From Hyaloscypha bicolor E (taxonomy: Eukaryota; Ascomycota; Leotiomycetes; Helotiales; Hyaloscyphaceae): DNA of 64,000 bases. The stretch covers positions 131,671-195,670 of the forward strand of contig NW_020194537.1 of assembly GCF_002865645.1 (NCBI RefSeq), given 5' to 3'. Numbering within the stretch: position 1 is the stretch's first letter; each line of letters begins with the position of its first letter. The notes under the pieces were generated by a model. It made no database searches. It had not been told where the DNA came from and saw only the letters and a program-made list of their open reading frames with translations. Position numbers and translations under genes: made by a program. Positions 55,169 to 64,000 of this stretch are shown in pieces.

Positions 55169-57275
55169 TCATTCGTCCAACCATACAATAGCCTTCCCCC
55201 AGACACGATCTTGATGATAGTTTTCTCCAGTACTGCTTCCATACCCCTTGATAGTAGGGAAACAAACGATACGAATTTTGTGGTGGTCAAGACGATTTTC
55301 GCTTTCGTCATCTAACCCTAATTTATGAAAGGCATGTGCGTCCATATAGTCCGATTCGTAGGTAAACGATTCATGGTTGAGATCCTCGAGATAACTACAT
55401 TTCACAATCGTTAATTGTTTCCACAGTCTCCCAGAAATGTCCAGTGCTGTCTGAAAAATTGACTGCAGCTGCTCGTGTCTTTTAGCAACATCTTCAGGCT
55501 CAACCGGCGGGAGTAGGACGGCGACTCGAGAATCCAAGAAATCTGCAGTTAATTCTGCAGCAGTTTGTCTGCGTCGGTTTTCTGCGTCTTCTTGTGCCCG
55601 GTATACCTCCTCAGGTGCTCCATCACTTGGTTTTGGGTCGAGTATGGATAGTATGTCGCTCCTCCAAACTTGTGCTCTTGCTTGATTTACTATATCTTGA
55701 ATTAGCATAATACGGTGCTAACAAAGAATATCTTACGGCAAGATAGCTTGTGGTACACTTTACTCAGAGTGTCATCCTCATACATCACTAAGCTCTTTTG
55801 TTTTGAGCTTTCCTGCTGGATTGTCTCATCTTGATCCGCGGCCGGTAGCATGGTGATAGTGCGGGCGACTAGCGGTCTGATAGGCCGGAACGGATCTTCA
55901 AATACATGAGCACAAAGATATCGCCCAAGCATGGCTGATACGCAAAGTACAGATGATCTCGTAGTCATATCTGAAGCTCTCAGAGAATGCGGAACCTGTC
56001 CACCCTCAAGTGCCACGACTTTACCAAGCTGCTCTAAAAACTTTCCTTTGTCCTCGCCGCTTAAATTGTCGACAATAGAGAAATCTGCTGAACCCCAAGC
56101 CTTGCTCCATTTCCTGACTTCATCGTGGAGATTCATAAAGTTTCCCTTGATTGTCCTCTCATCGTCAACTAGATCGACTTTGGGTCTGGCAGATCTCTTG
56201 CTCATTGCTAGTTGGGCGGTGCGAATTTGATCCTCTAATCCTTGTTGTTCATCTGCGAATTGCGCTAGTCGGTCATCCCTGACTTTGATTTCTTGTTTTT
56301 GTCGATTGATTATCGTCATGCGGTTGTCAGCGAGCTGTTCAAGCTCCTGAATTCTGCCGGAAAGCTGCTCATTTTTCGTATGAAGATCGTCATTCTTCTT
56401 TTCTATTTTTCTGAGCTCGGTGTTAAGGCGCATCAGTCGCCTTTCCTCGGAGGATGAGGTAGAAACGCCAACGAGCTTAAGGATGGTATGGCCGTACCCA
56501 CGCTTATCCTCTCCACCTGGGGCGTGTCCGTGTGAGTTCTCGATACGTTTCTTGGCTGCATCTTTTCTACTTCCACCAGGTCTAGAGTCGCCTCTAGAGT
56601 CGGTGTCATTGTACTCCTGGCCAGATTTTTGAGCTGAGATTTGCTCTTGGGTTGTTTCTGGGCTCTGGGACTGCGTAGGTTCTGCACCGAAAGCGCCGGG
56701 CATCGTTTGTAGAGATCCTGGCTCAGTGACAGGAACTTGTGGGAAATGCATGTCCCGGTCCGTCGCCCGCTTTTATAGATCAGTCTGAGTACACGAAGAT
56801 TTTAAAGCAGGAAATCTGGCATACTTCTGAAGATTGCTTTACTTCATGATGTTCTTCATCACAGTCCATGGGAACTGTATCTCTCTGGTCACAGGCGTAA
56901 TCACCTTCAGAATGAACTCGATCCGCAGGTTCCATGTTTCTAATTCCGTAATCTCCCGCTGTTGTATATACGTATCTCGTCACCTGAATCGCCGTTTGAC
57001 CTTGATGAGACTTGACAGTCAGCTTGCGAGCAATTCTACACTGTTTGGTCTCTTACGTGGGTTGCTTCTCTAGCTGCTTGCTCGGCTACCGACCTAGTCG
57101 ATCTCGTTGAGTTATTCCTCAAAGGCTATACAGAATCATCAAAAGGTGTCCAAATGTGGATAAAGAGTCTATAGGCTAGTAATGTAAGATCACTTACTCT
57201 ATTATTATTAGAATGATGCCTTGAGTCGGATCTCTCGCGATTGTTTTCTCTTCGAGAGCTAGAATGGCTAGACAT
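55169..57275 (-). CDS. Coiled-coil protein of unknown function, divergent to Hsp70-like gene
   Basis: Five exons fit from the ATG at 57275 to the TGA at 55169, giving about 590 residues. The N terminus is Ser/Arg/Asn-rich and disordered. The middle has a long heptad coiled coil (RLMRLNTELRKIEKKNDDLH, NEQLSGRIQELEQLADNRMT). The C-terminal part is helical and mixed-charge, ending IKGYGSSTGENYHQDRVWGK and AIVWLDE. No enzyme motif is present. The gene is 667 bases head-to-head from the Hsp70-like gene, so they may share control. I could not name the family, though the layout resembles fungal-specific proteins. Confidence 0.72.
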
Positions 57276-57942
57276 GATAGTACTTGACTGCGTGCGGAAG
57301 GCCTCTATTGCTTCAGGAATGCTCAGTATAATAATCGAAGAAACGAATTCTCCGCTGGTTCATTTCGCCCATAAGGCTGTCATCTACGGGTCGTAGTGGC
57401 TGGCCTAGAGCTGTTTCATCTGCTAAACATGCTTATCTATCGAAAGGCTCTTAGCGCCAGCCAAAGGGGCTGTAGGCTGTTTTAAAGGAGTCACCGAGTA
57501 ACTCATGCGTGGAGATCGAGCCAATCTCTCCTCTTCTCCTGAGCAGGTGCGCGTTGGAATCTGCCTGGCAATCACTAATCGGCCTTACGGCTGAAAATTC
57601 AATAAAACTAGTCTCTAACCTGTTGCTTTTGTGAGGCTGACTTGAAACAGATCTGCTGCGCCGCTCGTTATCTGGTCGGAATCTAGCCTGATTTTGCAAA
57701 TGCTTCCGGCGCCAACAAGTTGGTTTCAGTGCTTTCCCGACGCCACCCAGCGCTTAGTGCTACAAGCAAACATGGGCTCTATACTGGAGCCTGATTCTTG
57801 TAAAGAGCATTCAGTTCGCCAATATGTAGCTGGATAGAATCCCCCCAACTACGCCCTTGCGAAATTGGAGTAGCGCAGTCCTGTCACTCTCTGTCTGATT
57901 TGAACATTTTGGAGCGCGGTCCACTTGCAACCCACCCCAAAG
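57276..57942. promoter_or_regulatory. Bidirectional promoter region (coiled-coil / Hsp70-like pair)
   Basis: 667 bases between divergent start codons (57275 and 57943). A Ser/Arg-rich open frame on the minus strand at 57451-57699 has no ATG. No heat-shock element could be assigned with confidence. Confidence 0.4.
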
Positions 57943-60160
57943 ATGTCTCCCGATCTCAGCGCGTCAGGAACCCGTCGTACAGTAGTATCGGCCTCGAACA
58001 GAATCAAGTGTATTTTATCTATCGATTATGGAACTACATATACAGGTATGCAAAGTATACGAATTGGAGTATGATTTAACTGCTCTATAGGTATCAGTTA
58101 TGTGTTTTCGAATGAATCTGACCTGAATGACATCTCCACGGTTCAGACATGGCCAGGCGAAGGCAGAGACAGAGATTTTGAATGGAAAACTCCGACTGTC
58201 ATTGCGTATGGCACAGAGAATGGATTTCAAGGTATCAAATGGGGCTTCACCGTCGAACCAGGAATGGTCTCGTACTCTTGGACAAAGCTGCTACTAGACA
58301 AGAATGCTCCTAAAGGAAAGTATGATGACCCAACTCTAGCCAAAATTGCTAGAAAGGGAATGCTGGAACTTCCAAGGGGCAAGTCTGCTCAAGACGTGTG
58401 CGAAGATTACCTTCGAGAAGTACGGAAGTATGTCTTCGCTCGTCTTGACAAGGAAAAGGGTGAGGATTTTATGAAACTCACGCCTATGGAGTGCTGGATC
58501 ACGGTCCCTGCTACTTGGCTTGATGAAGCACAGGATGCGACGAGACAGGCTGCTATTGGAGCCGGATTTGCATCCAGAACAATGGATTCCATCAATGTCA
58601 TTCCTGAGCCAGAAGCCGCTGCTATTTGTGCGCTCAAGAAACTCACAGTTCCCGGCACACAAGATTCACTCAAGGTTAGTTGCAATCTCCCCGCCCAGAA
58701 TCACCTTTACTGACATATGAGACTGGCGATAACATCATGATCTGTGATTGTGGCGGTGGGACAGTAGATTTGACAACGTACTCTATCACAGCCACATATC
58801 CTGTGCTAGAATTCGAGGAGCTCGTCGTAGGAGAAGGTAAATAAACCCAATGTTATTGTATATGCACTGATGGCATCAGGTGGAAAATGCGGCGCCACTT
58901 ACATTGATCGGAATCTGCATACGCTGATGACTCAACGTTTCGGGGACTCGTTCACAAAATTAGACGCAAAGAAGACCGGCCCGGGTAGCAAGTTCATGCA
59001 GTCATTTGAGCGAGTGAAAAGAGACTTCCCCAAGGGTTTCGACAAAGAGAAAGGCATTGGGCCACTAAAATTGACCTCCAAAAATCCAGCATATTATGAC
59101 GACGATGATGGAACGGTGAAGCTGTCTTGGTAGATCTCTAGCTCGTAGCTCCATTACTCAATTTCGCTGACATCAGCAGGGCCGATATGACATCTCTGTT
59201 TGACCCAGTCATTAAACAGGTCATAGGTCTGGTAGAAGCCCAGGTACTAGATGCAAAGGGCATGAACCACAGCGTTGAGGTTTGTATACCAATAGATAGA
59301 AGATGGCTTCACTAACAATCTTGACTAATAACAAATAGCGTATCATTCTAGTCGGCGGATTCGGTGACTCGCCATATCTCTTCGAAAAGCTTGATGCGTG
59401 GTGCAAAGATAACGGGAATATTAAGCTGATCTGTCCTCCGGCGCCGTGAGTATTTTCTGCAAGACTTGTCTCCTCCTTCTAATAGTCTTGTTAGACAAGC
59501 TGCTATTGCAAGAGGTGCTGCGCTCCGAGGTCTCGCAGGAACGGCACCCAGCCTGAAGAAGCAGCGCCGGCATTACGGCTACGAAGTCGGAAGACCTTTC
59601 GTTGCCGGGGTTGATGATGCGAGTAAGGCTTACAATGATCCCTTCACGGAAGGCTTGGATAAGAGAAATATTGCTGAGATGAATTGGAAAATTGCGAAGG
59701 TAAGATCAACGGCCATCACGTAGTTCCACGAACAAACATTGATCTGGATATCGCAGGGAGAGAGTGTCACGACTAAGACAGTCCGATCTCAGTCTGTGTA
59801 CTTCACTCATACAAACGGCGATAAGACCACCAGGTCTCTCGAATTGTTTTCCTACAACCTCGACATTGCTCCATTATCCACTGGTCATGATCGTGAGTTA
59901 AATTTTTTTTTTTTTTGAAAGGGCCGTAAGTGGACTGACTGACCCGTGTTATAGGTGTTGTGAAGGTTGGCGAGGTCAAGGTCGATTTTTCGTCTGTTGA
60001 CTTGAACACCGTCCCCTCTGTTGTTTCAGGCGGTCTTAAGTACTATAGAATGGACTTTGTCATCAAGATTGAATTCGGTGCAGTCAAAGGCATTCTAGTG
60101 TTTTCTAGTTGGATCGGGGATAGACAGGTTGGAACAGCAAGCCTCTCCTTTGCAAAGTAG
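57943..60160 (+). CDS. Divergent Hsp70-family ATPase (HSPA12-like fungal type)
   Basis: Eight or so exons starting at the ATG at 57943. The phosphate-1 motif is SIDYGTTYTG (split by intron 1), phosphate-2 is CDCGGGTVDLTTY near residues 238-250, and the adenosine motif is RIILVGGFGDSPYLFEKL near 59338. Substrate-domain-like beta strands follow at the end (VVKVGEVKVDFSSVDL, MDFVIKIEFGAVKGILVF). The ATPase core fits the HSPA12-like branch common in fungi, not canonical Ssa. The C-terminal part is shortened and lacks an EEVD tail, so it probably does not work with the standard co-chaperones. A poly-T run lies in the last intron (near 59900). Confidence 0.85.
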
Positions 60161-60819
60161 ATTAGGGTTTGAGATATTGGATATCCATGCATTGTTATTT
60201 TGTGCCACTAATATCTCAGAAGACCCAAAGATCTGTAAATCCGTTCTAGCAAATGTATTTCAGGCAAGTGCATGCGAACAGTAAGATAGATACTCAGGGT
60301 CAAGCTGAGTCGAAAGTCGTGCCTACTCTGCAAGCTACTAGAATTGCAGGAACGACCAGAGTTCCCGAGCAAAACTTTTACCAAGCAACTAAATCTCTTT
60401 CCGAGAGTGTATCAATACCAGAATTGTCCACACATCTTCAACGGTGGCATTTCTCGCTCTGCATAAATCATCGTTACCAATCTCTAGTACGCCGCCTTCT
60501 CCTTCATGCCATTTTCTCCCTCGGCGTCTGTCTGCCTACTTTGGAAGATAGACGGAGAGCATTGTCTATTGTCGAATTTTGAAGGCATGGCTTCGGGTTC
60601 AAGTGAGCCAGTAGCTGAGCCCTACTATCGCTTAAGCTGATCACTATTATCAATTAGCGAAAGTACCCTTTTTTCCCCCATAGTAGGGATCAACTTTCCT
60701 CACCAAAAACTATACTGCATATACTAGCTTCAATGATATATAGACAGCTGTCCTCATTCTCGACTACCTCGTCCCAGACCTCCGCCATCCGAACGGCCCG
60801 CCAGGCATACTCCTAGCAT
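60161..60819. other. Intergenic stretch before the AT-rich block
   Basis: An ATG-less-supported frame at 60253-60582 has no recognised domain. Nothing else is evident. Confidence 0.35.
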
Positions 60820-63800
60820 ATGCTTGAACTTTACTGCTAAGAAGCATATAAGGAAGTTAGAACACACTTTGCTTTACTATTACTATTGCCTTTAGTATAT
60901 GCTCGGTATATCCCATAATCGCTTAAAAAGTATATCCTCAAGGCACGCGCGTTCAAGCTTACTCGGGCAAGTGACTGCATTTCGCACGCCGTGCCCCTAG
61001 CCTATTAAGGTCCTGGTATTAATAGAGATAAGCTTTAGAACTCCCAGAGTTAGCACGATGGCTAGTTATAGTTGGAGGCGAAACCTTCGTCGAATTTACA
61101 CAAATCCAGTGTGAAAATGAGCGTCGCGGGTTGAAGCCAATTTGCCCACACTTGAACAAAACCCAAGACCGTGGGTGTATTCGATGTAAGTGAACTAGAC
61201 GTCCAGGGGTTTTAGTTGAACTATAGTATTGCTTAAGTTAAACCATATTATTAAACTCTGCATATGCTCGTTTATTTAGCTGAACCATAGTATTGCTTAA
61301 GGAAGCGAGACAGCTAGCCAAGCAAATAAATAGGCTTTATACCAGCTATATTTTGGGCATGAGCTCTGCATATACCTACTAGCGGCTCGGCTAATTTATA
61401 ATTATTACAAGATTAAAGCATAGTTATAATATATACTTAGTATAAGTTTACAGAATACCGTCTATATTAGTCTAAAATTATAATTATAGAAAATTCATAG
61501 AAAAGTAAATCCTATTTCCACATATGCCATATATAATACCATATTATACTAAAGAAAAAAAAAACTACTTCTCTTTATACTAGTTCTACTTAATATATGG
61601 CATATATCGAGTATATGTCCTAAATAGCTAAGCCAAGATACTATAATAATTACTCTAACCTAAATTATATTAGTAATATATATACTAAATATAAACCAGA
61701 AATATACTTAACTTACGAGTTCCTTAACCTAATAATTTCTTGGCTTTCTTATATTAATAAACTATAGAATCTAAGCTTAGTATATACTAAGGAAATACTT
61801 AACTTACTAGAAAATTAAGAATTCTTATTATTATTATCTCCTTTATTATTATTAAAATTGGGGCTATACTAGTATATTATTAGTATATATTTGGTATATA
61901 TAATTAATATACTATAAATCTTCTTTTTTCCGGAACTTAAAAGAAATAGGAAATACTAAATAAATTAATACCTATATATATATAATATATATAAAAGAGA
62001 TATTATATTTACTAGATATTAGAAATAATTACTAAAGAAAGTAAAGAAAACAAAGTTATTATAGCTAGAGATATTAGTAGAATATATATAGAATATATAT
62101 TTAACTTATATAATTTCCTTATAATCTTAAGTATATTAATTATATAAACTATTAATAATACTATAATTATAGGTATTAGCCCGGTATAAATAAGAAATAT
62201 AAATAATATATATCCGGGCTTAAAAGTAAAAATATTATTATATTAATCTTAAATTAAAATATAAAGCTTAATAATACTATAAGTATTAATTAGGTATATA
62301 TAAAAATATATTTAATTAAAACTTATTTCTGGCTAGTAATTATTTCTTATAATATAATATTATATCTATTAGTAATAGTAATTATATATTATTAGTATAT
62401 ATCTAGTAAATACTAAACTAGGTATATATTTATACTAGAATATATATTATAAAAGTAATATTAGAGCTATAAATATAAATATAACATATATATAATATAT
62501 ATAAGATATATACTATAGATTAATTATTAAAAACTTATTTATACTAAGAACTACTAAGATTAAAAAAGTAGCTATATTTTATTAGTATATACTAAAAATA
62601 TAAATAGTATATATTATATATATATTAGTATTTAATTTAAATAGCTTAATAAGAGTATTATTACTAGATTAGTTAGTAATAGCTATATATTATTAGTATA
62701 TATAAAATAAATACTAAAAATAAGCTTATTATTATTCTTAGCTTAAGTATAATTAGAATCTATAAGTATATAATTAGTATATATAATATATTAGCTAAGT
62801 ATATACTTATAAGAAAATCTAGCTAGACTAGTATATAATACTAGCTAGTAACTAAGATTAGAATAAATAATAGATCTTATATATATTTAGTATTAATATA
62901 TCTAGAGCTAAGTATATACTTATTATAAAAAGAACTAAAGATAAGATAGGAATTAATAGTTATATAAATTATAGTATTATTATAAGTTATAGCTTATATT
63001 ATATTTATACTAAATATATATAATATACTTATAATATATTAGCTAGTATTTATATAGCTTTAATATATACTAAAGATATATTAGGGCTAAATTATTATAT
63101 TATTTAATATAGCTAGCTAATATAACTATCTTTATAATTAGTTCCTGTCTATAAAGGCTATTAATTAATTAACTTCTATATATATTAATGTTTTATTATA
63201 ATAAATAGTAGTAATTATTTTATTATTTATTTAATAACTTAATTAGGAACTCTTAGTAAACCCGAGCCCGTTTTCTATTATCTAAACCTATTTAAAACCA
63301 TTTAATTAAGTTATTATTAACTATTATTTAACTAGTCTATCTATAACTAAAAGTACTTAATAATAATATAATTATTATTAGATAACTTTATTAAACTTAT
63401 ATACTAGTTATATAGTATTTAAGTAATAAAATATAAATATACTAAGAAAATAAAGGTTATTAATAATATTATTAATAAACTCGTTACTATATACTCTTAT
63501 TTCTCGCCTATATAATATATTTTAAAGGGCTACTATAGTTATTTCTTGTCTATAGATCTAATTATATATATTTCTTTACTAATTAACTTATATTTATCTA
63601 ATTAGATAATTAATAAATCAAAATTAGAAGAAGTAATATAAAGATTTAGTATATTCTAGAATAGATACTTACTAGATATTTTATAAATATTATTTAAAAA
63701 CGGAAATTATAATATATATAGAGTTATATATAACTTAAAAACATATAATAAACCTCGGATATTATAGGTATTAATTAGGGAGTTTAGTAGCTCTTCAATA

Positions 63801-64000
63801 TCCCAACTAATTACTATTTATATTATATATATTAGACTTATAAATTACTAATTATATATATACTATTAGGGCCTTTTATTTAAAGGGGGCTTCCCTGGAT
63901 CTTATAGGAGAGATAGAGATTAGTTCTATACTAAATTTAATACTATAGTTTTATAATATACTAATTTATTCTATTATCTTATTACCTACTAATAAATACC
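60820..64000. repeat. AT-rich, gene-free block (RIP-like)
   Basis: From about 60820, and fully from about 61360 to the window end, the sequence is dominated by TA, AT and TAA/TTA words such as ATATATA and TAGTATATA, with CpG almost absent. No open frame of meaningful length exists. A few GC-richer islands remain at 60930-61160. This is what RIP leaves of repeated elements in ascomycetes. It continues past the window end and could be a large heterochromatic, centromeric or subtelomeric tract. Confidence 0.75.
61211..61301. repeat. Two 27-base direct repeats inside the AT-rich block
   Basis: Copies at 61211-61237 and 61275-61301 (core ATAGTATTGCTTAAG) match at 25 of 27 positions. Both differences are C versus T, the RIP direction. 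Confidence 0.6.

Noticed and set aside
57451..57699. Ser/Arg-rich minus-strand frame in the divergent promoter region
   Set aside because: It has no ATG and no splice join to the coiled-coil gene that I could justify. It could be an old exon, but evidence is too thin for a feature of its own.
60253..60582. 109-codon frame downstream of the Hsp70-like gene
   Set aside because: No domain, no homology-like pattern, and it borders AT-rich DNA. It is likely chance.
1..64000. tRNA, rRNA and CRISPR arrays
   Set aside because: I looked for cloverleaf-like segments with the GTTCRANNC box and for regularly spaced identical repeats. The only spaced repeats (23941-24108) are degenerate and not CRISPR-like.

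Overview
The window is nuclear DNA of a filamentous ascomycete (Pezizomycotina). Genes are split by short 45-100 bp introns with GTAAGT-type donors and TAG/CAG acceptors. Several families are fungal-specific (fungal transcription-factor domain, HET domain, SLATT_fungal, anthrone-oxygenase-like DUF1772, MUG113). Some blocks are extremely AT-rich with transposon relics full of C-to-T stops, as expected after repeat-induced point mutation (RIP). A leotiomycete-like genome is a guess, not a demonstrated placement. I saw no rRNA, tRNA, CRISPR array or bacterial-style operon.

Layout. 0-10 kb: a small secreted six-cysteine protein, a fungal transcription factor, tyrosyl-DNA phosphodiesterase (Tdp1) and an MFS exporter. 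10-17 kb: a large NACHT-TPR (NLR-like) STAND protein and a Trp/Tyr-rich fungal-specific protein. 17-26 kb: a decayed GH17 glucanase, a mitochondrial-type helical membrane protein, a SLATT-domain 2TM protein, an orphan coding fragment with downstream repeats, and a metallothionein-like protein. 26-27 kb: an AT-rich, RIP-damaged Fot1/pogo-type transposon relic. 27-33 kb: DUF1772, FAD monooxygenase and 2OG-Fe(II) oxygenase genes. 32.6-37.8 kb: an ABC-C transporter pseudogene carrying a 444-bp MITE. 38.5-47 kb: a HET pseudogene, copper amine oxidase, a GDSL/CE16-type esterase, a BTB protein and a dynamin-GED relic. 47.5-60 kb: a DHA2-type MFS transporter, a decayed ORF interrupted by a second MITE, a MUG113/T5orf172 protein, a third MITE, then a divergent pair (coiled-coil protein and Hsp70-like ATPase). 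About 60.8-64 kb: AT-rich, gene-free DNA.

How it fits together. Two themes stand out. One is recognition or self-defence: the NLR-like protein and the SLATT protein look intact, while the HET gene and the dynamin-like gene survive only as wrecks. The other is ongoing turnover: three different non-coding elements, each flanked by a TA duplication and each with clear terminal inverted repeats, occur within 19 kb. Two of them interrupt reading frames that become continuous again when the element and one TA are removed on paper. The oxygenase group beside a broken multidrug ABC transporter resembles a small catabolic or secondary-metabolite cluster that has lost its exporter.
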